Shown here in pieces: positions 39,496 to 51,268 of a DNA stretch of 64,000 bases. The DNA is from Nautilus pompilius (Eukaryota > Mollusca > Cephalopoda > Nautilida > Nautilidae), in NCBI GenBank assembly GCA_018389105.1, contig JACATO010000058.1, positions 186,001-250,000 on the forward strand. Reading direction: 5' to 3'. Position numbers and translations under genes: made by a program. Position 1 is the first letter of the stretch. The number at the start of each line of letters is the position of its first letter. The notes under the pieces were generated by a model that ran no database searches, had not been told where the DNA came from, and saw nothing but the letters and a program-made list of their open reading frames with translations.

Positions 39496-41360
39496 AATCT
39501 CGGTGTATTACACAGATTTTCTGTTTCCTCATATTTTAATTAATAGTTTTAAATAACTAAATTAAGTAAAATAATTAAACTTTTTTTTTGTTTTTTATTT
39601 GGAAATAGTGTCCATCTCTACGAGGGTGTACATGAAACAGTAAAACAGTCTGCTTAGTAATATGCCTATTATTTGTTGAGGGCGCAGTGGATTCCACCAC
39701 TGCTTAGATAGATGGCATAGCAGCAGTGGACACTAGTTTGTATCACTGGTATCTGAATCATTGTGATACTGAAAAAACATCTCTGTGAGTATGTGTCCAG
39801 ATAGTATCACACTGGAAAGTAAGGTTGCCCTCCGACAGTATGAATGGCCAGCCCTATTCCTAGTTTATAGAATGATCAGGTTTCAGATTATCCTTAATCT
39901 ACTGCAAAGCTGGTTAAATTCATGACTTTACCATAGCCTTTTTTTTTGGCCAGTAGAAAAATTGTTCCTGCTGAAGACATTTCAACAGTAGTGCATGGAA
40001 TGGCTTTGCAGGGACTTGACTTCTGGATACATTAATGAACCAAACATGGAATTATTTTCCTTTGATTGCCACGTAATTACAACTTTTTATTTCCTTTCTT
40101 TTCCCATAGCTATTTAAAACCGAAACAGCTGAGCATAAAGGATGTTATTCTTGGCCAATTGTTCTCCTCTGGACCTGGCTGGACCGGTTGTGCAATGTTT
40201 TAGTTGCTGAAAGGCGACAACAAAAATTCACAAATTAATGTGTTCTTGCTAGCTAGAGTAGCTTTTATGTATGCTGTCATTAGCATTAGTGAATTTTTGT
40301 AAATGTTTTGCAGTGTACCTATCTAGAAAAAATAGCATGGAACAAGGAATATTATGCATCTGTAAACTATATTGCTGATACTTTTAAATACAAGTGTAGT
40401 ATTAAGAAAATGTATTTAGTTTACATTTATGTTCTTTTTTTATAAGAAAAATGTTGACTACCTTTAAATTGTGCGGCAAAGCAACAAGGACAATTGTATG
40501 ATTTGGATCAGAGAAGAAATCAATCCTAAATTCTTCAGAAAAGAAAAGAAAAAAAAAGATTAAAATCTTTCACACACACACACACACAGCATATGCAGTA
40601 AAATATTTATTTTTTGTATAGTCTGCACTGATTCCTTTGTGTTGAGGCTTTGCCAGTAAACCTAGTTATTGTTCCCATCAAGGCTGAGGATTCTAGATTA
40701 AATGAGAGTGAAAAGAATGCCTGCCATCTGCTAGTCTGGTTCAGCTAGATAAAAATTCTATTTTGAGAATTTTATAGTAGATGCTAAGGAATGTTGGAAA
40801 CATGAAAAAAAAAGATTTTTTTTTTTTTTCTCTTTGGTATCTCAGAGTTTTTACTTTATATCTCATCTAAATACATATCAGAGAATTTCTTATAGGTATG
40901 AAAAAAAAGAACAGGTATCATCCATAGAACTAACTATTTTCAGTGTAAATTTAATTACATTAATTCACTATTGCCAATGTTCCTTTCTGATTTTATCAAG
41001 ATGCATGTACTATCATGACAAAAATAGAAAGGATATAACAACAGTAATACTTATAATCTAATACTAACATGATGGAATTCAAAAGTTATAATGCTAATGT
41101 AAAGTCAAGATATCTATGGAAAATACTGAATCTGTTGAGTGGTGTTTGTTTTCCTCTGCTGATAGGAAACTGTTACATACCACCCTCTTGCTTATCACAT
41201 ATTCTCTCTCTCAAATTATGCAATTTCAGGAAGAGCCTACTGTTAGCTAAATACCTGCAAAAGCTTCACATGGATTAAACAACAAAAACCAGGGGTAATG
41301 CACAAATGCAAGTATACACAAAAAAAGTCGTTAGTAAATATTTTGTTTACATTTGAACTA
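39496..41360. other. PSTK 3' flank and probable 3' UTR
   Basis: Follows the PSTK TAA. It contains a (CA)n run near 40571-40588 and A/T homopolymers. The poly(A) site is not resolved and no other gene is seen. Confidence 0.4.
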
Positions 41361-43746
41361 CAGTTAAACCTGTTCAAGCGGCCACCTGCTTAGAACGGCC
41401 ACCTGCTCTTAAAGGCCATCTTGAAACAGTCCCGTACCAAATTACATTGACAACGGCCTTGATAGAACGGCCACCTGGTCAACGCGGCCAACGGCCGCTC
41501 ATTTGAGGCCCCAGACGTCCATATTATACCTGCTAAATAGCGGCCATTATCGGCCCCAGCTCTGCCGTGGCGCCAGCATGCCAATTAACTGCCAGTGCTC
41601 AGTGGGAGACGCATTCTCCCATGAGTACAAACATCAAAGAAAAAAAATAATGTAAACTAAAGACAATGGTTTGCTTTTTTATTGAAGAATAATAACATAC
41701 ACTTTTCATTAATAACACTACGAGTGAACAACAATATTTATGCAGTGAACGCGTCTCCCACTGAGCACTTTATCACAATTCATGCCACATGACATGCGCT
41801 TATCAACTTCAAACATTCGCCTATTAATTATAATATGTTATTTGAATTCTTTGATGACTTTTTCTATTTAATTAGCGAAGCAAGACATTTGTATAAATAG
41901 CCTCCGGTTTTCATAGCATTTCATTCTGCATTGAATTTCCATACTGTACACAATGGCTACACCAAAACGGACGACATTGACACTCGAAGATCGTGTGAAA
42001 GTTGTAAACCTCAGTGATAATGGCAAAAGTTGCTCGGAAAATAGCAGATGAGTTAGGTGTAGGGCGCACTCAGATTCAAAACATTGTGAAACGCAAAGCA
42101 GAAGTGTTAGCCGATTATGAATCAAATGTTTCAAGTGAGCGCAAGCGCAAATCTAGAAAAACTGGCAATGAGGAAATCAATAGAATGTGCTGGGAATGGT
42201 TTTGTGATGCATCTTCTCGACGAATCGTGATTACTGGTCCACTATTAAAACAAAAAGCACTTGAGTTCGCAAAACAACTTGACAATGACGAGTTTAAAGG
42301 TTCAAATGGTTGGCTAGAGGCCTTCGTAAAGTGCCATAACATTGCATTTGGTACTATCACCAGTGAAAGTGGTGACGTCAGTGAAAAAGTCGTCAGTGAT
42401 TGGAAAGCAAAGATCCCCAAGCTGTGTGAAGACTACGCACCAGCAGACATCTTTAACATGGACGAGACCGGTCTGATTTACTGTGCAACAACCAATAAAA
42501 AAACATTTCACGTGAAAGGCACACAGTGTCGTGGTGGCAAAATGTCGAAAAAAAGATTGACGATAGCACTTTGCGCTAGTATGACAGGTGAAAAGTACAC
42601 ACCATTGGTGATCGGTAAATCTGCTAAGCCTCGCTGCTTCAAGAATCTTGATGTCAAATCCTTGCCGGTTACCTACATGTCCAATAGCAAGGCGTGGATG
42701 ACCAGCTGTGTTCGATGATTGGCTAAAATCCTTCAACAATTGCATGCGTCGCCAAAAGAGAAATGTGTTATTGTTCCTAGATAATGCTCCATCACACCCT
42801 AATGTAAAACTTTCCAATGTCAAGCTTCAATTCTTGCCCCCCAACACAACGTCCATGTCACAGCCGATGGATCAAGGAATCATCCAAGCCTTTAAACTTA
42901 AATTCCGCACCCGACAGCTGCAGTTTGTCCTCAATGCCAAGGAGGAGGACAAAACAAAATGCGGCAGTCAAATCTTGAAGGAGATATCGGTCTTTGACGC
43001 CATTTATTGGATTAATTCTTGTTGGAAAGCGGTCGAGGCTACCACAATTGAAAAATGCTTTAAATCATGTGGCTTTGGTGTGCTAGACACCCCTCTCTCC
43101 AATGATAATCCCGAACCGGCGCCTTCCACATCTACGGAGGATGATGACTCGGATTATGTTAATGTTCCCCTTATGGCCCTCAAACTTTCCACTGATTTGT
43201 TTGGCTGTGAATTTAGAGATCTTGTTAAGATAGATAATGAAGTGGCAACAACACAGTTGGACGGCCCTGCAGTTACAGTACCTAGCCACAGCACTTCAGA
43301 TGTAGAATCTACAGATGATGATATTCCTGAGCCAGAAGCTACCAAAGAAGAAATGATCACCATGTCAAAATGCCAATCCGGACTGAAGGATGTCATCAAC
43401 TACATGAAACTTGCTGGTCGACATGATGTACTAGAATCACTTTTGGACATCCAGGCAACGATTGAAGCAATGAATATCAGTAAACAAAGGAAACAAATGA
43501 AAATTGATGATTTTTTCCAAAAAAAGACATTTATTTGATATAAATATTCGATTAGAAATAGCATTTGATTTTTACAAATATGTATATAATTAATAAAAGT
43601 GTTGTTTTAAATACATTGTACTTGCATGTGTTTAATTATTTATAATTTGGCCGGCCATACTACCCAACCTGGATATAAAGGCCACCTGCTCATAAAGGCC
43701 ATTTTTGGTCAGTCCCCTAAGTGGCTGTTATAGACAGGTTTGACTG
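41361..43746 (+). mobile_element. Tigger-like (pogo) DNA transposon, nearly complete
   Basis: The termini match as inverted repeats: CAGTTAAACCTGTTC on the left and CAGTCAAACCTGTCT on the right (reversed), each flanked by TA, as for pogo/Tigger elements. GGCCACCTG motifs recur inside both ends: four on the left at about 41379-41475 and one on the right at about 43680. One near-full-length transposase reads from left to right. It lies between PSTK and the ZNF451-like gene and looks young: clear TIRs and only two frame breaks. Confidence 0.93.
41953..43538 (+). pseudogene. Tigger-like transposase, two small frame breaks
   Basis: A DNA-cutting DDE transposase of about 528 residues. In order: an N-terminal CENP-B/pogo helix-turn-helix (MATPKRTTLTLEDRVKVVNL ... 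ELGVGRTQIQNIVKRK), a second DNA-binding part ending in SNGWLEAFVKCHNI, and the DDE core with FNMDETGL, LFLDNAPSH and QPMDQGI. The last two Asp are separated by 29 residues, as in pogo/Tigger. An acidic Ser/Thr-rich C-terminal part ends in DDFFQKKTFI. The frame breaks at an A run (42038-42041, one extra A) and near 42706 (one extra base, or two missing). With all catalytic Asp kept, it may be active elsewhere in the genome, or the breaks may be sequence errors. It resembles TIGD-type proteins. Confidence 0.93.
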
Positions 43747-45500
43747 TAATTATATTAGAGCCTTAAATTGCAATAAACATTTTTTAAAAAAAAACTAAAT
43801 TATAAACTATTATTATGTTCAAATAATCTAGATGAATTATAGTAAAAAAAAAAAAAAAGACTTAGATATTGGAGAGTAAGTCAATGGCATACTCTCTTGT
43901 ATTAGTTCAGTTGACTGAAAATCATGAATGTCTTTATTAAATGTCCATGTAAATAGCCTCAACAACAAAAGCTACAAATTTTTATGCTTTATTTTTCCCT
44001 TTTAAGAATTTGAAATTTGTTACTTTTATAAATTGCATTTAGATCACATCCCAATTAAAGTAATGACAATCTAGATCATTATACAGCTTTCAGATCTTCC
44101 TCCTTATAAAGATCACAAGTTAACAGAAGACCACCACTGCCCATCTAGGACTCTGTTTATGAAGGCAATGAGAGAGAATGCAGTCTCCCTACAATTTACT
44201 GTGTGGAAATTTAGATTCATTGAGAAAAAAAGATTTAAGAGAGTTTTATTTTAAAATATTTCTGAATTTAATTAATCACTAAACTTTCATGTAGTCATTT
44301 CTGCCAGTCGTCTAAACAGTACAGGTGTTCATTGCCTGGCATTGCAGTAGGTATCTCAGTCACTGAGACAACAGTACCCCGCTTTTAATCTACTGGTTAA
44401 ATTAGTGACTAAACTGGAGAACATCATTAACGTTTTCCAATAATCCTGGAGTTTAGTTTAAAAAAAAAATAATACTGAAATAAACAAGAAATTTAATAAA
44501 ACTAACTTAATTTTTTGTGTTTTGAGTTTCCACTAATATTATTACTGTTTATGGATTAAAAGAAGTGCAGATGTTCTAGGGAAAATGACTCCTTTAACAT
44601 CTCAATAAAAGAATGTTACTAACCTATGTGGCTGTTTTAGATAAATACAAATCACACCCAGTTTTGGATTTTTTCCAAAGACACGGGGAATGACCAAAAG
44701 CGTCTTGCAGGATAAATTACAAGGGGGTGGGGGGCTCATGCACACACACTGTCACTGCCTCAGTGTTTTTCTATATTGCTACTCTCTCTCCCAACTCAAT
44801 TCACCATCACCAGTGACCATGGTGAATTGGTAATGAAATAAAGCCATCATTACAGAATCACCAAAAAGTGGATGGATGCCCATGGTGTTATTAAAAATGT
44901 TTGTGTCCAGTTTAATTCATTGAAGTTAATTAGGTAATAAACTTTTTAAGTGTAACCTGTCATTAATGTGCCTTCATTTTTGGAGGTTAAATTACTTCAA
45001 CCACAATTTCAGCAGAAACAACAGAAAGATTCGAAATTTCTGAAAAAGTTAACTACTATTTTTGTGTCATATACCTGTGCTGTGCATAGACACCAAATTA
45101 TTTAAAAAATAAAGGTGAAAAACAGAATTTGGAAGGGTCAAAAGGAATGTGTGATGCAAGCATAGTTAAAAAGCAAGATAATCAGTGTAATTTGGGATAT
45201 ATAACAATGGCCCAAATGTTTATTTCTTTATGTTGGTTTTCATAGGGCCTTTGAGCCACTCGATTATCAGTTTACAAGTTCATGCTATTTCACTCAAACT
45301 CCAGAAAGTCTGAGCCCACATCCCTTGCTAAAATTTTAGGAAGACACACCTAGTTGCAATATATCCCTGAAAATTGAACTGAGGCAGTTGCTAATCATTT
45401 GGGGGGGGGTGGTCTAGCTGCAAGATTTGCTCCTGCTAGCTGGCTGGCTGGCTTGGCCTGCAGTTCCCGTTTGAACATCAATGTCACATTCCATTCCATG
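43747..45500. other. Intergenic AT-rich sequence
   Basis: Nothing recognised except homopolymer runs (for example A15 near 43844). No coding signal. Confidence 0.5.
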
Positions 45501-46750
45501 TAAAAATAGCAATGGTGAGAGGAAGAATGAGCTTTTGCTGCAAATTATTACTGATGTAGAACAGAGAGAAATCTGAGGCAGAGAACTTGGACTATCAAAG
45601 AACAGTTTCAATTGTGCAGTTGAATCATTAGAAAAAGCAGAGTTGTTGTGAACATAGGAATTCTGAAAGCTAGGAAAAAAGGTGTTGGTGAATGTTGATA
45701 AAGCTTTATATCATTGGTTTGAGGTAGCAAGGGAAAAGGATATTCCTGATCTAGTGACCTACACAAGTTGAAGGCTGAATGGGTTGCAAAATATCTGTAC
45801 AGAAAATTTATTATTGTAATGACTGGACTGAATGATTAAAAAACTAATATGAAGTGAAATTCAAGACCACAATAATTGAAGCAGCAAGTGTCAATCAAGA
45901 CGTCCAACAGAACTTAAGGATGAGATATTTTTCCTATGCTGATAAACTTGACAAAACACAATTTTTGCCATCTTTTACCAGAAAAAATAACTGCTTCATC
46001 AGCTGTTAAGTGTGTGGGGAACAAAAAGCAAACAGTGCTTTTGCCAGGTGGTAATATAGATGGATATAATTGTTCATTTAAAAATCTGCAAAGCCAGTGT
46101 GCTTTAAAATACAAACAAGTTAACATTAATATATCAGTGCAACAGAAGCTTGGATGATGAAACATTTGGAAGGAATTGGTGACAAGCTTCAATGAAAAGA
46201 TGTATCACCAGCAATTAAGTCTTAATGTTCATCGATAACTGCCCAGTTCATCACAGCATTACTGGTTCAAAAGCTGTCACCATCTACTTCTTGCCACTGA
46301 ACTGTATGACAACCGATGGATTAAAGTGTCATTCAGTGTTTCAAGTCTTGATATTAGAAGCCAATTCTCAAGATGGCAAGCTATGTTAATGTCAACATGT
46401 CATTCCAAATGGCCTTCAAACAAGTGATGCATTTAGCAAAGAAAGCATGGAAGCAGGTCATAGACAAATGCATAGCCAACTGCTTCAGACACAGAATGGA
46501 TTAAGAGGGAAGTCATGGGAGGTGCAAGCATGCATTGTGGTAAAGCATCAGGACAGTGAGAGTTGCAATAATGATGTAGACTGAAATGTGTGGTTCCTTC
46601 ATAGAAAATTTTGAAAGCTTTAAACACTACAGAATTGTGTACAAATGCTGCCACACATGGAAGATCTGTTTGGATAAATTGAGAACAAAAAAGTCAACAG
46701 TTGATAAATTTCTTCATAAGTAAACTTAATTGTATGAAGAATTTGTATTG
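45500..46750 (+). pseudogene. Old Tigger-like transposase fossil
   Basis: Broken plus-strand frames keep the order of a Tigger transposase: a KALYHWFEVAREKDIPDL block near 45700, a KSAKPVCFK block near 46080, the second-Asp block DNCPVHHSITGSKAVTIYFL near 46233-46300, and an AWKQVIDKCIANCFRH block near 46450. It ends with STVDKFLHK plus stop at about 46720. Many stops show long decay. It differs from the young element at 41361-43746, so it is a separate insertion. The ends are not defined. Confidence 0.75.
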
Positions 46751-48870
46751 ATTTGAAGTACTATATATTAAATTACATGAATAAATGTGGGGAATACAAA
46801 ATAAAAAGCTGGTTTTTCTATGGCTGCTCCTAGTAAGGTATATTTTATGCACACATCCTGTTTTGAATAATAGTTTATAATAGGCTACAAGTAATCTTGC
46901 ATATATAATAACATCACACGCATGCAGCTTTTGGTCTTATGCATACCCAAAGACTGATTACTCGCAAAGTTTGTCAAACAAGTCTTCCAAAGCCCTTTTA
47001 AGATAGTCATCCCTGTTAAAGTGAACACCCTGATGTTATAACAATTTTCCAAGTTCCAGGAGAATTCATTCTTGAAATTTTACAAAGAAATTAAAAGAAA
47101 AAGTTATCATATTTCTATGTAACCATTTCATACAATGACAATGAAAATTTCATTTGAGTTCACAGCACTTAATGAATATCTAACAACTTTTTTCATAGAA
47201 CAGTATTTTACCATCTGTCTAAGATCTATGCTGGTAAGGAATGTAACAATAGTTTAAAACAATTTCTAAGTATCCTGTTCTTTGTATTTATTGGATATGC
47301 TCATGGATATAACAATGGCAGTTATGCACTGTTATAGGCCAGACTTAGACAGTCATGGTCAGGGAATGGAACTCTTAATGCAGACCTTCAAAGTGACAAA
47401 AGATCCTGTTCATTTAATTGTAAAAATTTCCATCTTCTCTCTTTTATCCATCAAAGTTAAATGATAATTCAATGATTCAAAGCCATTTTTTTTTAAAAGG
47501 AGTTTTATTTATTTTAAGGATTTTCTCAAAGATGAGAAGAGAAAGACCATAGTTTGATATTTTACCAAATATAAACAAGTAGAATAATTTTCAGTAATAC
47601 AGCAACAATTTTTTTTTGTATTGTTAACAGATAAAGGATTAATTCATACTTATTGAGCAAAGGAAAATATTGTTTTTGAAGATTCTGTTGGATGATTTTT
47701 ACAGTCTTTCAAGAACAACAATGCTTTCACATTTTTAAGTGACTTAAAATATATGTAACTTCAGGCATATCATGTGATATGGATAATTTTGAGTGTTGAC
47801 AAGATATTTATTTATTTGTTTAAATCCATTATCAGGAACCAATACATAGGATGATGTTACATGCTGGTTAAGTTGTCTAGAATGGAAAGTTTGTTATACC
47901 TTGGCTAAAGCAACGGTTTTAAAACACTCATTCACAGGTTGTGGGTATAGCATTGCACTCCAAAAAAAATCTTTTGCAATAAACCCTAATGATGGCAACA
48001 GGGAATGATTTAAAAAGTTTTGATTCATTAGTTGGTTCTGCCACTAATAATAAGGTGATGGGAAATTTTTGGACTAACTTTCTACTTTTGTATTTGGAAT
48101 TCAAAATGCATAACATTTGTAATCCACCATCAGTTTCTTTATACTTGTGATTTATAAATGTAATCCATCAGGACTGGGTATAAACTTGAAAAATAAAATG
48201 CATCTAATATGCTGGTCTATAATAAATTAAATGCTGGCATGCTTCATAAATCAAAAGCAAACATTTTAGATTTGGAAAGTTTCTCTAGTATTAAAATGAA
48301 ACAGAAATGGATACATTAGGAATTTTTTTTTTGACCTAAACATCTGAAGCTATTAACAAATATTAATAAGTAGAATTTTAGCATAAACGTACCTACATGT
48401 GAATACAATCTTGTCAATTAAAATAATTATCAGAAAACTTTAAGCTAGAACTTTCTTGTTCCTATTAACATTTTTAGGAATAACTCATTTTTCTCACATC
48501 TATGGAAATAGAAATGGTTTTAAAAATGTGAATATGTGCGAATCTTGTATCTAGTAAATAAACAAAAAAAAAAAATAAATAAAGCAGAGTGCTTACGTAT
48601 ACAGTAGAGGCAGATAACAACAAATTTTACTATTAGTACAAGGATAATGTGACATTACAGAGGTACTGGAGAGTCTGAAATTGCTTCTTGCAGAGGATTG
48701 TGCCCACTCGATAAATCTTATCCACCTCCCAATTTTGAGTCTGAAATTGTTCCAGGTTTCCCAAGGTTTGGAGAAATATCTATCTCGTTTTGCAGAAGTC
48801 ATGAAGATGTGGGTACCTAATTTGAAAGAGAGGAGGGATGCACAAATTTTTCAATGGGTGTCTTCAAAGC
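46751..48870. other. Intergenic AT-rich sequence
   Basis: No gene, RNA or recognised repeat. Short open frames here have no domain and no splice context. Confidence 0.5.
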
Positions 48871-48883
48871 AGTTCCGTTTTCT

Positions 48884-49147
48884 CTCTGTGTGTGTGAAGG
48901 AGAGAGAGGGGGAGAGGAGAGATGGCTCACCTTTCTTGGAAAGAAACTGTATGCTGGATTTTTTTTATGTCTTCATCAAATATCTGCTTATGAGAGGTGA
49001 AGTCTGTGTGTGTGTGTGTGTGTGTGTGAAGGAGAGAGAGGGGGAGAGGAGAGATGGCTCACCTTTCTTGGAAAGAAACTGTATGCTGGATTTTTTTATG
49101 TCTTCATCAAATATCTGCTTATGAGAGGTGAAGTCTGTGTGTGTGTG
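48884..49147. repeat. Tandem duplication, two units of about 132 bp
   Basis: A block starting GAAGGAGAGAGAGGGGGAGA and ending before a (GT)n run occurs at 48896 and again at 49028, nearly identical. The (GT)n differs in length between copies. The duplication gives a repeated peptide in one frame, which I do not treat as a protein. Confidence 0.9.
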
Positions 49148-49239
49148 TTGTGGGGGGGGGTTACCTCTTAACAAGAAAATGGACAAAAGCAAAGACAAGT
49201 TGCTATTTTATACATACGAAGTGAAGCAAGCTCTCGGGG

Positions 49240-50060
49240 AGGAGGAGGAGGGGGGGTGAGGGTGAGGCTAGTAAAAGAATGGCTCACCATGGAGGATGTT
49301 ATCTGTAACAGAGGGCATCATTGTTGATCAGCTGGCCTCGCTAGAAATACGTAGTGGTGGGAGTACTTTCCGAAACGAAACGCGAAGCGTGAGTGAAATC
49401 AGCATGAAATAGGAATTCTTGTTAATTCTTCCCGCCGGCAAAAATTATTATTGTTTTTTTGGGGGGGGTTTCAGGCTGCTGCTGTTGTTGTCATAGCTTT
49501 TGCGATAACAAAACACTGTTTTCGTTGTTGTTCTGCTCGACGGCGCAGATACACGGAGAAACTTGATTGGATAAGACAGAGCCATTTGTCGGAAGTGGAC
49601 TAATCAAATACGTTGTTACATCAGGCCTTTGGATTGATATAAAATGGTAAACTTGGGGTTTTTTTTTTTTTGTTCGTTTTTTTTTCCTTTCGAAATTCCC
49701 AAAAGCACTCGAAAACTTGAGCAATCGGTGGTGGGTATGAATGTGTTCTTTCCTAAACACCAGCGAGCCAAAAGTGGGCGCATGTATGGCAGCCGTCGGT
49801 GAATTGATGCCACTTTCCGCTACACCCCCCCCCCCCTCTCTCTCTCTCTCCCCCCAACTGCCTCTCACACACAAACACGCCACACGCCGTCTTCTGTGCT
49901 TGCACATCTTTGAGCAGGAGTCGTTTTTCCCCCGTATTATTTAATATTTCGTTTTCATTAGTTCACGATAGCGGCCAGAGAGGTGATTCGGGCTTGTTAA
50001 TAATTAACTGTCGTCGTCCTAATCTTGCTGGGCGAAAACGAAGCTGCCTTCGTCAGTCGT
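49240..50060. promoter_or_regulatory. CpG-rich zone, probable ZNF451-like promoter
   Basis: CpG and GC content rise against the AT-rich flanks, with repeated CG in 49370-49440, 49535-49565, 49790-49890 and 49970-50060. It lies about 1.1 kb upstream of the first recognised coding exon, which starts directly after an acceptor, so a noncoding first exon should be near here. A donor-like GAGAG|GTGATT lies at about 49981. The start site is not known. Confidence 0.55.
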
Positions 50061-51099
50061 TAGTTTGAACCATACCCCATTTATGAAAGTTTTTGGCGAA
50101 CATTTCTGTTTGATCCAAGAAAAACGGGAAGGAACTGAAGTAAATAACCTTCTATGAAGCAAACCCTACATTTGTATGTTTGCTTTAAATAAGCATAAAG
50201 TGTGGGGGGGAATTATATTTTTTCCAACGCCTAATACATGTTACCTATTTATGATCAATATTAAATCAAATTCCAAGCCATAAATACCATCTAAGTATAG
50301 GCACCAGCTTGCAGATGTTCTGCACTTAAATAGAATTTTCGTTCTTCCTCTTTAAGGTACTATGCTTTAATTAAATGCTGCTAGTAAAACATTTCACCTA
50401 AGTAAGAGAGATTTTCAACACAACCCTTAATATTTTCCCCATGTTTAGCCTGGCTGATTACACATTTTAGGTAAACCTTAAGAATAGCAACAGGTCCATG
50501 AATGGCAATTTGGTGCTCTGCTTTAACTTGCTAGTGAATAGATGCCATGTCTGATGGTGTTGGTACCACCAGCTACTGGCTACTTTAGATTTTCCTGATT
50601 GGCTTGTTCGTGTCAACTTGGGGTGGAGTAATGAAAGCTACCCTTTTTCAGATGTGTTCTAAAATTTCATATGTTTTACAATAAATGTAAAACTTTTTTG
50701 TTTTTTTAAAATTCAAATTACTAGCAATAACAGCAGGGAAATGAGTTTGGGTTCAAATCTGATGCATTCCTCCATCTTTAGATCAGTGGTCCTGACAGTA
50801 AATAAAAATTAAGGGCATTCATTCATTAAATTATTTTCCCTTTCTTGGGTAGTTCTCAAATTTCAACCTTGGAATCTACATTTGGTATTTATATTTTATG
50901 GTAAGATTAAAAAAAACTGCAATGATAATTCACAAATTTGCACAATAATAACTTGAATAGTTTTATGAACATCAGATTTTTGGTATGACATTTGAGTTTG
51001 TTGTCACATGAGTATACATTATAAGGTTTTGCCTTGAAGTTTTAAATTACAAACTAGAAACAGTAGATGTATCCCTTTTTTTTCCATCTGTTATTGCAG
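50061..51099 (+). other. Probable 5' UTR intron of the ZNF451-like gene
   Basis: AT-rich sequence ending in a pyrimidine tract and TTGCAG at 51094-51099. No gene was seen. Confidence 0.45.
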
Positions 51100-51118
51100 G
51101 TTGGATAACTTTAAAATA

Positions 51119-51268
51119 ATGGATATTGATTCAGACAATCAAATCAGTGTGCCCAGAAACTCTGCAGATCAAATAGATGTAATTGTTATTGATGATGATA
51201 GTGATGAAGAAGATGGATCTGTTGTGATTTTAAAAATATGTAATTTAAATCTGCTTGAAACCAAACAG
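51119..51268 (+). CDS. ZNF451-like coding exon 1 (SUMO-interacting motif)
   Basis: Fifty codons from MDIDSDNQIS to NLLETKQ, acceptor at 51099/51100 and donor GTAAGG. The ATG at 51119 is the first in the exon. It contains the VIVIDDDSDEED motif. Confidence 0.8.
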
